Source: an uncultured Succiniclasticum sp. (GTDB lineage: Bacteria; Bacillota; Negativicutes; Acidaminococcales; Acidaminococcaceae). Taken from it: a DNA stretch of 34,161 bases. The position numbers and the translations under genes are program-made. Location: the NCBI GenBank assembly GCA_902801365.1, contig CADCHY010000011.1, positions 1 through 34,161 of the forward strand, given 5' to 3'. The notes beneath the pieces were generated by a model. It was not told where the DNA came from and made no database searches. It saw nothing but the letters and a program-made list of their open reading frames with translations. Position 1 is the stretch's first letter. The number at the start of each line of letters is the position of its first letter. Below are positions 7,474 through 14,468 of this stretch, one piece after another.

Positions 7474-7519
7474 TCTTCTAAGCCGTGGGTCGGGGGTTCG
7501 AATCCCTCCTGGATCACCA
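7474..7519 (+). other. attR: tRNA-Arg(UCU) 3' half: attachment-site remnant
   Basis: The sequence reads anticodon loop CTTCTAA (7475-7481, anticodon TCT), the 3' anticodon strand, variable loop, T arm with GGTTCGAATCC, the 3' acceptor strand CTGGATC and ACCA ending at 7519. The 5' half (GATCCAG acceptor, D arm) is absent: upstream bases cannot pair with the acceptor or anticodon strands. This is the pattern left when an element integrates into a tRNA gene and supplies a replacement 3' end at its other side. The fragment should be the original chromosomal 3' end. Confidence 0.85.
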
Positions 7520-7530
7520 TACCAAACCCT

Positions 7531-7558
7531 GCTCCGGAAGCTAATTCCGGAGCTTTTT
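7531..7558 (+). terminator. Rho-independent terminator, native to the tRNA-Arg gene
   Basis: GCTCCGGAA (7531-7539) pairs perfectly with TTCCGGAGC (7545-7553), followed by TTTTT. Its position 12 bases after the tRNA 3' end shows that the chromosome resumes here. Confidence 0.9.
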
Positions 7559-7618
7559 GATTTCTTGTTTCATAACGGAAATTTCTGAAAATATGCCGTC
7601 CTTACGTTAGTAGTCTCT

Positions 7619-7756
7619 TTATCCATCTTTGATGTAATTGCCGTTGACCCAGCCCTGGATCCAGCCATACTGCTTATTGTAATTTTTTACTTCATACTAG
7701 GAATCGCCGTCTGCAATCAAATCCTGACCTTGCAAACGAAGATGTACACTTGATTT
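7619..7756 (-). pseudogene. Relic of an SH3-domain protein gene (3' end)
   Basis: The reverse strand encodes LRLQGQDLIADGDS, an amber codon (7699-7697), YEVKNYNKQYGWIQGW, then VNGNYIKDG and a TAA at 7621-7619. The W-Y-V spacing and GWIQGWV...YIK ending are typical of bacterial SH3 domains that bind cell wall. The amber replaces the Trp expected before YEV, by a TGG to TAG change. No start or signal peptide remains upstream, so this is a 3' leftover of a larger secreted or phage-lysin-type protein. Confidence 0.7.
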
Positions 7757-7758
7757 TG

Positions 7759-7767
7759 TGGTATAAT
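7759..7767 (+). promoter_or_regulatory. Extended -10 promoter of the thioesterase gene
   Basis: TGGTATAAT forms an extended -10 element, 52 bases before the start codon. No good -35 lies at standard spacing, as is common with extended -10 promoters. Confidence 0.6.
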
Positions 7768-7819
7768 GAAGTCAGATTAAAAGAAACACTGCGTTATTCC
7801 GGGAAAGGGAGGCTTCAGC

Positions 7820-8248
7820 ATGAACAAAGAAGAATGTCTGCAGTTGCTGAAAAAGTTTGAAGGAAGCACCTTTATTAACTATTGCGGGGTAAAACTGGAA
7901 GATGCGGACTGCGGCTGGGTGAAGGCCAGTATGCCGGTGAAAAAAGAAATTACGAATCCCTTTGGCTTTATTCACGGCGGCGCGCTGGACACACTGATCG
8001 ATTCGGCAGGCGGTATCGTCTGCTGGACCGTGGGCTGCAAGGTCTGCACCCTAAGCCTGTCAACCTCATTTATGAGCAACGTAAAAGTGGGGCATACGGT
8101 ATTTGCAGAAGCAGGCGTGGTTCGTAAAACCGACCATGTAATATTTACGGAAGTAAACGTTTACAGCGATGAGGGAGATATGCTGGCAAAAGGAAACGCC
8201 ACCATGTACATAGTCGGCATGTATGATAAAATACCTCCTCAATGGTAA
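7820..8248 (+). CDS. Hotdog-fold acyl-CoA thioesterase (PaaI-like)
   Basis: This 142-residue cytoplasmic protein should hydrolyse acyl-CoA or aryl-CoA thioesters. It shows the PaaI-type signature: NPFGFIHGGALDTLIDSAGG, with the HGG turn and the acidic residue of the long central helix, then a strand-rich second half including TLSLSTSFMSNVKVGHTVFA. Its length is typical for a single hotdog domain working as a dimer or tetramer. The start is supported by GGGAGG eight bases upstream. It is a single-gene unit with its own promoter and terminator. The substrate cannot be told from the sequence. Confidence 0.88.
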   Translation: MNKEECLQLLKKFEGSTFINYCGVKLEDADCGWVKASMPVKKEITNPFGFIHGGALDTLIDSAGGIVCWTVGCKVCTLSLSTSFMSNVKVGHTVFAEAGVVRKTDHVIFTEVNVYSDEGDMLAKGNATMYIVGMYDKIPPQW

Positions 8249-8286
8249 AGAAAAACGTTGTCAACAGTTAAACTTATGATACAAAA

Positions 8287-8335
8287 ACACGGCATTGTCT
8301 GCCCGAAGGTAAACAATGCCGTGTTGGATTTTTTA
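8287..8335. terminator. Bidirectional terminator between the thioesterase gene and alr
   Basis: ACACGGCATTGT (8287-8298) pairs perfectly with 8313-8324. A T-run follows on the forward strand (8329-8334) and an A-run precedes it (8283-8287), so it can serve both convergent genes. Confidence 0.9.
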
Positions 8336-8377
8336 TGGAGTAATCGACCCACAGCGCACACCCTGGTGCCACGCTTG

Positions 8378-9499
8378 TTAGTCCCGCACATAGATCCGGG
8401 GAATGCGGGGGTGCAGAACACAGAACATTTCATAGGAAATCGTGCCGGCGGTCGCCGCCACTTCTTCAGCAGGCAGTTCCGGCCCGCCGTAAACGATCAC
8501 GTCATCCCCCACAGCCACGTCCGGGATATCCGTAACATCCAGCATAATCTGGTCCATGCAGACACGGCCCACAATGGGAGCCCGTTTGCCCCGGACCACC
8601 ATGCAGCCTTTATTGGACAGATGACGGCTGACGCCGTCCGCATACCCTATGGGAACCGTAGCGATGCGGCTTTCTCTTTCCGTGGTAAAAGTTCTGCCGT
8701 AGCCGATATCCCGCCCGGCAGGCAGTGTTTTCACAAAGGCCACCTGAGTTTTCAAGGTCATAACCGGACGGTAGTCCTTGTACGGTTCTGTAATATCTGC
8801 CGGCCGCGAACCGTACAGGGTGATGCCCAGGCGCACCATGTCCAGCTGGTATTGGGGCAGTTCCGCAATGGCCGCGCTGTTGGCGATATGTTTGATGGGA
8901 ATCTGCAGTCCCGCAGCTTCCAGAGCCTGCACGCCTTTCATGAACTGCCCGTACTGATAATCCGCATAGCTTTTATCTTCCACATCCGCAGCGGAAAAGT
9001 GGGAGAAAGCGCCTACCACTTCAATCCCCTGCATGGCCTTCACTTTTGCCGCAAAGGTGGCCGCTTCGTCGATTTTTATGCCAATCCGGTGCATGCCCGT
9101 TTCCAGGGCGATATGGATTTTGGCTTTTTTACCGCGCCGCAGCCCGGCTTCATTCAGCAGGGTCAGGCGTTCTTCATCAAACACGGCATGGGCGATGTTA
9201 AACCGCACGCAAAGGTCTGCCATAGACGGACGGACAGGCATAGCCCCCAGTACGAGGATCGGTTTGGTGATACCCGCTTCCCGCAGCTCCACCGCTTCCT
9301 GCACAAGCGCCACCGCAAAATAATCCACGCCGGCCTCTATGCAGGCGATGGCCACCGGAATCGCGCCGTGTCCGTAGGCATTGGCTTTTACCACCGCGCA
9401 GAGTTTCGTGCCCACGTTCAGATTTCTCTTGGCGGCTTTAATATTATTCACGATAGCGTCCAAATTCACTACCGCCCTTGTTCCCCGGTCAGGTTGCAT
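8378..9499 (-). CDS. alr: Alanine racemase
   Basis: This 373-residue PLP enzyme interconverts L- and D-alanine and supplies D-Ala for peptidoglycan. The PLP lysine is K38 in AVVKANAYGHG. The C-terminal beta domain carries YGRTFTTERESRIATVPIGYADG and GRVCMDQIMLDVT, where the second catalytic tyrosine region and CMDQ motif of the family sit. The length is standard. I chose the ATG at 9499 (MQPDRGTR) because AGGAGG lies just upstream. A longer frame exists but lacks a ribosome binding site. It is monocistronic, with an extended -10 promoter upstream and a shared terminator. Confidence 0.96.
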   Translation of the reverse strand: MQPDRGTRAVVNLDAIVNNIKAAKRNLNVGTKLCAVVKANAYGHGAIPVAIACIEAGVDYFAVALVQEAVELREAGITKPILVLGAMPVRPSMADLCVRFNIAHAVFDEERLTLLNEAGLRRGKKAKIHIALETGMHRIGIKIDEAATFAAKVKAMQGIEVVGAFSHFSAADVEDKSYADYQYGQFMKGVQALEAAGLQIPIKHIANSAAIAELPQYQLDMVRLGITLYGSRPADITEPYKDYRPVMTLKTQVAFVKTLPAGRDIGYGRTFTTERESRIATVPIGYADGVSRHLSNKGCMVVRGKRAPIVGRVCMDQIMLDVTDIPDVAVGDDVIVYGGPELPAEEVAATAGTISYEMFCVLHPRIPRIYVRD

Positions 9500-9638
9500 G
9501 AGTTTCTCCTCCTGAATTGAAAAGCCTGTGCTGTTACGGCCGGTTGCGCTTTCACAAAACATCAGCCGGACAACCAGTCTTTCCTGTAATTTTTACTGAT
9601 TGTTCTCCCCAAGGGGTAAAACAACAAACAACAGTAGT

Positions 9639-9647
9639 ATTATAGCA
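9639..9647 (-). promoter_or_regulatory. Extended -10 promoter of alr
   Basis: The reverse strand reads TGCTATAAT at 9647-9639, about 140 bases before the alr start. The leader is rather long, and nothing obviously structured is seen in it beyond the short CCCC/GGGG repeat. Confidence 0.55.
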
Positions 9648-9713
9648 TACTTTTTACCGTTGTATGTAACATTTTTTTATAAAAACAAATTTTTTTAATT
9701 ATTTTCTGCTTCT

Positions 9714-9743
9714 TTTACGTTACAGACGGATATATGATATAAT
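9714..9743 (+). promoter_or_regulatory. Promoter of the ttcA-like gene
   Basis: TTTACG (9714-9719), an 18-bp spacer and a consensus TATAAT (9738-9743) lie about 75 bases before the start codon. Confidence 0.5.
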
Positions 9744-9816
9744 AAATTATATATCAAGCTTTCGATTTACCAAGTATCATGAATATGTAACACAGAACAA
9801 CAAAAAGGACAATAAC

Positions 9817-10722
9817 ATGTGCGACACAAGAAAAAATGATCAGCGTCAGGAAAACGTATATCCGGCTTACACAGACCGCAACCGCCTGAAACACATCGAA
9901 GCTTCCCTGCGGACAAAATACAAACATAAAATTTTTAATAAATTCGTCCAGGCGATTTGCGACTTTGATTTAGTGCGCCCCGATGATAAAATCGCCGTCT
10001 GCATTTCCGGCGGCAAAGATTCCATGCTCATGGCAAAGCTGTTCCAGGAACTGAAGCGGAGAAACAAAATTCCCTTTGAAGTCAAGTTCCTTAGCATGGA
10101 TCCGGGTTATACAGAACGAAACCGGCAGCAAATCGAACTTAATGCCGCGTTGCTTAACATTCCTATCTTTTTTTTTAATACAAAAGTATTTGATGCGGTT
10201 TCTCACGTGGAACAGAACCCTTGCTATCTGTGTGCCAAAATGCGCCGTGGCTTTCTGTACCGGTACGCCCAGGAGGTGGGCTGCAATAAAATTGCGTTGG
10301 GCCATCACTTCAACGATATCATAGAAACAAGTCTCATGAGCATGATCTATGGCGGCGAGATACGCACCATGATGCCCAAGGTGAAAAGCGCCAACTGGGC
10401 CGGGATGGAACTGATCCGCCCCATGTACTACGTGCGGGAAGCCGATATCAAAAACTGGCGTGACGAAAACCATCTGGAGTTTTTACAGTGTGCCTGCCGT
10501 TTCACCGAGCAGATTGCCGATGCCAGCCCTGACGATCCCGCCCCTTCCAAACGGCAGGAGATCAAACATCTGATTGCCAGGCTGTCGACAGAGAACCCGC
10601 AGGTTCCCGACAACATCTTCCATGCCATGGAGAATGTAAATCTTTCCGTTGTATTAAAGTATAAATTGAATGGAACTCTTCACAACGTTTTAGATACGTA
10701 TGATAATACAAAACAAGATTAA
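9817..10722 (+). CDS. TtcA-family PP-loop tRNA thiolation enzyme
   Basis: This 301-residue ATP-pyrophosphatase probably 2-thiolates a cytidine or uridine in tRNA. The PP-loop SGGKDS spans residues 64-69. C136 and C139 (CYLCAKMRRG) and a C225/C227 pair (LQCACRF) are candidate ligands of the 4Fe-4S cluster that TtcA/TtuA-type enzymes use for sulfur transfer. GHHFNDIIET is the second conserved ATPase motif. AAGGAC precedes the start. It is followed 30 bases later by a transporter gene and may be cotranscribed with it. Whether the target is C32 (TtcA) or U54 (TtuA) cannot be decided; I favour TtcA-like. Confidence 0.85.
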   Translation: MCDTRKNDQRQENVYPAYTDRNRLKHIEASLRTKYKHKIFNKFVQAICDFDLVRPDDKIAVCISGGKDSMLMAKLFQELKRRNKIPFEVKFLSMDPGYTERNRQQIELNAALLNIPIFFFNTKVFDAVSHVEQNPCYLCAKMRRGFLYRYAQEVGCNKIALGHHFNDIIETSLMSMIYGGEIRTMMPKVKSANWAGMELIRPMYYVREADIKNWRDENHLEFLQCACRFTEQIADASPDDPAPSKRQEIKHLIARLSTENPQVPDNIFHAMENVNLSVVLKYKLNGTLHNVLDTYDNTKQD

Positions 10723-10752
10723 CCATTCTATCATTAAAGGATGTTCCCTGAC

Positions 10753-11631
10753 ATGAAAAATTCTGCGGCTCTTTCCATAGCAGGCGCCGGAACCCTTTGG
10801 GGCCTGATCGGCCTCTTTGTCAACATTTTGGCTGCCAAAGGCTTTGCCCCGTTGCAAATCGCTACCCTGCGCGTGACCACCGCCCTGCTACTTACCGCCC
10901 TGATCATCTGGCGTACAGACATACGCCAGTTTTTTATCCGCCCCAAAGACTGGTGGATGTTTTTCGGCAACGGCGTGATCGGCCTGGTCTTTTTCAACTG
11001 GTGCTACTTCAACGCCATCGCCGGCGGCAGCCTGGCTATCGCCGCCCTGCTGCTGTATACGGCACCGGTGTTTGTGATGCTGATGTCCGTGCTCCTGTTC
11101 CACGAAAAACTGACAAAAGAAAAAATTGTTGCCCTGATTATCACCTTTATCGGTTGCGGCTGTATCACCGGTGCCTTTGCAGGCAACCTTTCTGTCAGCA
11201 GGGAAACCTTTCTGAATGGTTTGGCCAGCGGTTTCGGCTATGCGCTGTACAGCATTTTCGGCAAGCCCGCCACAAAAAAATATTCTGCCCTCACGATCAG
11301 CCTCTGGTGTTTTATCTTTGCCACTGCCTTTACCCTGCCCCTTTCCGGCCTGGCCGCTAAAACCCCTTTGTTCAGCGATGCGGTGGTATGGGGTGGTATC
11401 CTGGGTATCGGACTGGTCAGCTGTGTATTCCCCAACATATTATATATGCGGGGCCTGCAGCAACTGGAAGCCGGCCACGCCGCCATCCTGGCAACCATCG
11501 AACCGGTAGTGGCCGCCATCGTCAGCTATCTCTTTTTAGGGGAAGCCTTTACGTGGCAAAAAGTACTCGGCATTATTTTAATTCTTTCAGCAGTACCGAT
11601 ACTGAACCGGGAAGCAGGAAAACAAAAATAA
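10753..11631 (+). CDS. EamA/DMT-family transporter
   Basis: This inner-membrane protein of about 292 residues has ten predicted helices in two EamA repeats. The first begins AALSIAGAGTLWGLIGLFVN, and the second covers the region after about residue 150 (NGLASGFGYALYSIFGKPA). The end of the second repeat shows the typical LEAGHAAILATIEPVVAAIV and LFLGEAFTWQKVLG. Such proteins export or import amino acids, nucleobases or drugs; the substrate is unknown. ATG 10741 abuts AAAGG with no spacing, so I prefer ATG 10753, but the difference is only four residues. Confidence 0.9.
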   Translation: MKNSAALSIAGAGTLWGLIGLFVNILAAKGFAPLQIATLRVTTALLLTALIIWRTDIRQFFIRPKDWWMFFGNGVIGLVFFNWCYFNAIAGGSLAIAALLLYTAPVFVMLMSVLLFHEKLTKEKIVALIITFIGCGCITGAFAGNLSVSRETFLNGLASGFGYALYSIFGKPATKKYSALTISLWCFIFATAFTLPLSGLAAKTPLFSDAVVWGGILGIGLVSCVFPNILYMRGLQQLEAGHAAILATIEPVVAAIVSYLFLGEAFTWQKVLGIILILSAVPILNREAGKQK

Positions 11632-11632
11632 C

Positions 11633-11674
11633 AAAGCGTGCAGGGTTTAGCAAAACCTTGCACGCTTTCTTTTT
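11633..11674. terminator. Bidirectional terminator
   Basis: A long stem with the arm AAAGCGTGCAGGGTTT and its near-complement ending TTGCACGCTTT (to 11668) is followed by a T-rich run. It separates two convergent genes. Confidence 0.9.
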
Positions 11675-11688
11675 AATTGTTTCTAATT

Positions 11689-12699
11689 TCAATACCCTTT
11701 GTACTTTTTCCCCAACCGGTCAATCCCGCTATCTTCCAATTGCTGTTTTACCCAGAAGAAATGGTCGTTAATCTCATCATAGAACTGCTTCCGCCAGTTC
11801 ATATCACTTAAGATCAGGCCGATACTGTACTCCACGTTCCGGTCCCCGTCATCGAAATCCTTAAAATCAAAGTGGTTTTCCCGAATGCGGTCAATCCAGA
11901 ACCCGTATCGGCGGTCAATATTCTCCGACTGGAAACCCTTGAAGCATTCGGACAGTTTATCCCGCTGTTCCATGGTCAGCCCTGTTTCCGGCACACCGCT
12001 GACGTGCTGCAGTATCGCGTACAACTCTTCCGAAGCGTCCAGAAACTCATCCCAGTTTTTGCGTCCGCCGGTAAAGCGTTCCCCGCTCTTCCACCACAGG
12101 TACGGCATATCCGGACAGTGCACTGCCGCCGCATGGCCCAGAGGCATCACAAGGTCCAGCACTTTACTGAGGAAGGTAGAGTCCAGCATTTCGTCCAACA
12201 TCTTTTCCACCATGCTTCCCTGTGTGGAAAACAGAAGGTCCTTCACCTGGTTCACTGCATTGTTGATACCTGCAAACTCCTGATGGGCCCAGGTGTCTGC
12301 CAGTACATGCATCCCTACGCCCAAACGGAACACATAGTTGGAATTATCCAGTTTGGTATCGTATAATCTGTATTTCAATCGTTTGGCCATTACACTGTGC
12401 TTTTTGCAGACCAGTTTCTCAGCTTCTGTCTCCCCCTGTAATCCGGGCAGAAAATGGAAAGGAATCCAGATATCTTCGTTACCCTTGCCGGAAATATTGC
12501 CCCATACATTCTGGCAGGAATAACGGACTTGTATGCCGCGGGCAATATTTTTTTTCTCTTCTGCATCAGAAAAGGGCGTCGTGTCGAAATTGTCATCCAC
12601 GAGTTGGGAACTGGCTGCAATGGTCCGGGCATTAAAGCTGCCAAAATCTGCCCAGCGTGAAAGTACATACACTGTCCCAAAATGATAATCCAGATCCAT
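11689..12699 (-). CDS. DUF6765 family protein
   Basis: This 336-residue protein resembles the DUF6765 family: an MDLDYHFGTVYVLSRWADF start, an AQ/SQLVDDNFD motif, and GVGMHVLADTWAHQEFAG. The H...D...H pattern in the last segment recalls the metal ligands of zinc-dependent phospholipase C/S1-P1 nuclease-like folds, so a metal-dependent hydrolase is possible but unproven. No signal peptide is seen, so it is probably cytoplasmic. The start has AAAGGGGTG upstream and a good promoter (12752-12780). It stands alone, convergent with the transporter gene. Confidence 0.75.
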   Translation of the reverse strand: MDLDYHFGTVYVLSRWADFGSFNARTIAASSQLVDDNFDTTPFSDAEEKKNIARGIQVRYSCQNVWGNISGKGNEDIWIPFHFLPGLQGETEAEKLVCKKHSVMAKRLKYRLYDTKLDNSNYVFRLGVGMHVLADTWAHQEFAGINNAVNQVKDLLFSTQGSMVEKMLDEMLDSTFLSKVLDLVMPLGHAAAVHCPDMPYLWWKSGERFTGGRKNWDEFLDASEELYAILQHVSGVPETGLTMEQRDKLSECFKGFQSENIDRRYGFWIDRIRENHFDFKDFDDGDRNVEYSIGLILSDMNWRKQFYDEINDHFFWVKQQLEDSGIDRLGKKYKGY

Positions 12700-12751
12700 A
12701 ACTCACACCCCTTTCTAAGAAAATGCTTGCCAATTTGTACTCTAATTAGTA

Positions 12752-12780
12752 ATTATATCACAGACACATTTTTTGGTAAA
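12752..12780 (-). promoter_or_regulatory. Promoter of the DUF6765 gene
   Basis: The reverse strand shows TTTACC (12780-12775), a 17-bp spacer and TATAAT (12757-12752) with an upstream TG, so it is both a -35/-10 and an extended -10 promoter. Confidence 0.65.
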
Positions 12781-12795
12781 ATTTTTATAAAAATG

Positions 12796-12824
12796 TTCAC
12801 AAAATCGCCTAAATTTGATACATT
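12796..12824 (+). promoter_or_regulatory. Possible promoter of ddh
   Basis: TTCACA (12796-12801), a 17-bp spacer and TACATT (12819-12824) would start transcription just ahead of the structured leader. The hexamers are only moderate matches. Confidence 0.4.
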
Positions 12825-12845
12825 ATTATAAGAACCAAACGGTTG

Positions 12846-12917
12846 CCTGTCCGCAATAGCACAAATGCACTGAGTACGTATTTCCAAACAGAGACCCTTG
12901 TGAAAACTGCGGGCAGG
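12846..12917 (+). promoter_or_regulatory. Structured 5' leader of ddh (candidate cis-regulatory RNA)
   Basis: CCTGTCCGCA (12846-12855) pairs with TGCGGGCAGG (12908-12917) over ten bases, with one G-U. Inside it, CACAA (12860-12864) pairs with TTGTG (12898-12902) across an internal loop. The apical part is about 33 bases. It ends about 45 bases before the ddh start, with no T-tract after it, so it is not an ordinary terminator. It does not match the lysine riboswitch consensus known to me. Function is inferred from position only. Confidence 0.45.
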
Positions 12918-12962
12918 AGACAATGGCTTTGAATACATATACAGAGGGGAGCTAATCTTATT

Positions 12963-13943
12963 ATGACAAAAAAAATCCGAATCGCCATCTGTGGTTACGG
13001 TAATCTGGGCCACGGCGTAGAACTGGCAGTCAACCGGGCGGAAGATATGGAACTGGTGGGCATATTCTCCCGCCGCGATCTTCCTGGCACGGCCAGCGGC
13101 GTGCCTGCCATCAACCTGAAACATGTGCTGGAATATAAGGACAAAATCGACGTGATGATCCTGTGCGGCGGATCTGCCACAGACCTGATTGACCAGGGGC
13201 CGGAGCTCGCACAACACTTTGTCACGGTTGACAGCTTTGACACCCATCCCCGCATTCCCGAACATTTCGCAAATATGGATGCAGTAACGAAAGCAAACAA
13301 CACTGCCGCCATCATCTCCGTAGGCTGGGATCCGGGTCTGTTCTCCCTCCTGCGGGTACTGGGCGACAGCGTACTGCCGGAAGGAAAGAGTTACACTTTC
13401 TGGGGCAAGGGTGTAAGCCAGGGCCACTCCGATGCCATCCGCAGGATCCCCGGCGTAAAGAACGGCAAACAATACACCATTCCCAAGGAGGAGTATCTGG
13501 AAGCCGTCCGCAGTGGTAAAGGTACGGATGCCCCCGGCAACGAGATGCATCTGCGGGAATGCTTTGTGGTGCCGGAAGAAGGCGCCGATCTGCAGGCTAT
13601 CGAAACGGCCATCAAGACCATGCCCAACTACTTCGTCGGCTACGAAACCACCGTTCATTTTATTTCCGAAGACGAATTCGCGAAAAACCACAGCGGCATT
13701 CCTCATGGCGGCTTTGTATTCCGTAACGGAAAAACGGATGATACCACCAGCCATGTTATGGAATTTTCCCTGAAGCTGGACAGCAACCCGCAATTCACCT
13801 CCAGCGTGCTAACAGCCTTTGCCAGGGCCATGTACCGACTGCACTTCGAGCAGGGCAAATGCGGTGCCTTTACCGTATTAGATATCCCCTTTGCGTTGCT
13901 TTCCCCGAAAGCAACGGCCGATTTGCGTAAATTTATGCTGTAA
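12963..13943 (+). CDS. ddh: meso-Diaminopimelate D-dehydrogenase
   Basis: This 326-residue NADP-dependent enzyme makes meso-diaminopimelate directly from tetrahydrodipicolinate and ammonia, for lysine and peptidoglycan. The Rossmann loop GYGNLGHGVE is at residues 11-20. The substrate-domain blocks VDSFDTHPRIPEH, SVGWDPGLFSLLRVLG and WGKGVSQGHSDAIRRIPGV are characteristic of Ddh. The length equals the family norm. The Shine-Dalgarno GGGGAG is slightly distant (about 12 bases). It is a single-gene unit behind a structured leader, pointing to its own regulation. It represents the short one-step DAP route. Confidence 0.96.
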   Translation: MTKKIRIAICGYGNLGHGVELAVNRAEDMELVGIFSRRDLPGTASGVPAINLKHVLEYKDKIDVMILCGGSATDLIDQGPELAQHFVTVDSFDTHPRIPEHFANMDAVTKANNTAAIISVGWDPGLFSLLRVLGDSVLPEGKSYTFWGKGVSQGHSDAIRRIPGVKNGKQYTIPKEEYLEAVRSGKGTDAPGNEMHLRECFVVPEEGADLQAIETAIKTMPNYFVGYETTVHFISEDEFAKNHSGIPHGGFVFRNGKTDDTTSHVMEFSLKLDSNPQFTSSVLTAFARAMYRLHFEQGKCGAFTVLDIPFALLSPKATADLRKFML

Positions 13944-13957
13944 TTCGCAGATTTTCC

Positions 13958-13986
13958 TTGAATTTTAGCGTAAATCGTGGTATCTT
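13958..13986 (+). promoter_or_regulatory. Promoter of the YegP-family gene
   Basis: TTGAAT (13958-13963), a 17-bp spacer and TATCTT (13981-13986) lie 41 bases before the start. No terminator separates ddh from this promoter. Confidence 0.55.
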
Positions 13987-14026
13987 GAGCATAGGGAACC
14001 ATATAATATGTAAGGAGGCAATTCAA

Positions 14027-14395
14027 ATGGGAAAATTTGTGGTAAAAGAGTCCAAAGCAGGTATGCGCTTTAACCTCGTAGCCAACAATGGCGAAATCAT
14101 TGCAGCCTCTCAGGTTTACAAATCCGCATCCGGCTGCAAAAATGGTATTGCAAGTGTAGCAAAAAATGCGCCCATTGCCGCAATCGAAGACCAGACCGCA
14201 GAAGGCTTCAAAGTTGAAAAACATCCGAAATTTGAAGTATACGCAGACAAAGCCGGCGAATTCCGTTTCCGTCTGAAAGCAACCAACGGTCAGATTATTG
14301 CCGTAAGCGAAGGCTATAAAGCGATGAAGAGCTGCCTGAACGGCATTGCTTCCGTAAAAAAGAATGCTGCTGACGCAAAGATTGTAAAAGAATAA
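14027..14395 (+). CDS. YegP-family (DUF1508) protein with two tandem repeats
   Basis: This 122-residue protein consists of two DUF1508/YegP units. Unit 1 (about 1-50) is GKFVVKESKAGMRFNLVANN and the following GEIIAASQVYKSASGCKNGI. Unit 2 (about 66-115) is KFEVYADKAGEFRFRLKATN and GQIIAVSEGYKAMKSCLNGI. Each ends with NGIASVxKNA. The family is widespread and small; its biochemical role is not established. The start is supported by AAGGAGG eight bases upstream; an upstream extension to 13958 would overlap the promoter. Confidence 0.9.
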   Translation: MGKFVVKESKAGMRFNLVANNGEIIAASQVYKSASGCKNGIASVAKNAPIAAIEDQTAEGFKVEKHPKFEVYADKAGEFRFRLKATNGQIIAVSEGYKAMKSCLNGIASVKKNAADAKIVKE

Positions 14396-14425
14396 GCATA
14401 TTATATTTGAAAACGAACCACTAAA

Positions 14426-14458
14426 AACGGCCTGCAGATAATCTGCAGGCCGTTTTTT
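14426..14458. terminator. Bidirectional terminator between the YegP-family gene and argD
   Basis: AACGGCCTGCAGA (14426-14438) pairs perfectly with 14442-14454 around a three-base loop. A T-run follows and an A-run precedes, so both convergent genes are served. Confidence 0.93.
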
Positions 14459-14468
14459 ATTATGTGTT

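Larger units (their letters stand above)
1..7519. mobile_element. Right portion of an integrated mobilizable element with a phage-type replicon
   Basis: The stretch carries a MOBQ relaxase with an oriT-like hairpin cluster, plasmid-type small proteins, a topB fragment and a phage-style replication pair with internal iterons. It ends exactly at a tRNA-Arg 3' half (7474-7519) that lacks its 5' half. For integration into a tRNA gene reading rightward, the intact tRNA should lie at the other end, to the left of the window. I see no integrase here, so it is either outside the window or lost. Whether the left-edge LysR-like start belongs to the element is unknown. Truncated genes suggest the element is composite and partly decayed. 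Confidence 0.65.
7268..7819. other. Element-chromosome junction region without an intact gene
   Basis: From left to right it holds the operator-like repeats, a hairpin CGGTTTTT/AAAAACCG (7443-7450 with 7457-7464), the tRNA-Arg 3' fragment, its terminator, an SH3-gene relic and the promoter of the thioesterase gene. Confidence 0.7.
9500..9816. other. Divergent promoter region between alr and the ttcA-like gene
   Basis: This is AT-rich intergenic DNA with one promoter on each strand (listed separately) and a small CCCC/GGGG inverted repeat near 9607-9616. No gene is seen. Confidence 0.7.

Noticed and set aside
7400..7519. Complete tRNA gene ending at 7519
   Set aside because: No 5' acceptor strand complementary to CTGGATC, no D arm, and the 5' anticodon strand mismatches; only the 3' half is tRNA.
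581..7699. Amber codon reassignment, suggested by two in-frame TAGs in protein-like frames
   Set aside because: Both cases lie in decayed or mobile-element sequence, and the intact genes nearby show no internal TAG. Simple nonsense mutations explain them.
8258..9520. Long forward open frame (about 420 codons) opposite alr
   Set aside because: It is the antisense of a clear alanine racemase, rich in His/Arg/Phe in the way shadow frames are, with no ribosome binding site.
12846..12917. Lysine riboswitch upstream of ddh
   Set aside because: The conserved lysine-riboswitch core (AGAGGUGC-type junction) is absent and the element is too short for five helices.
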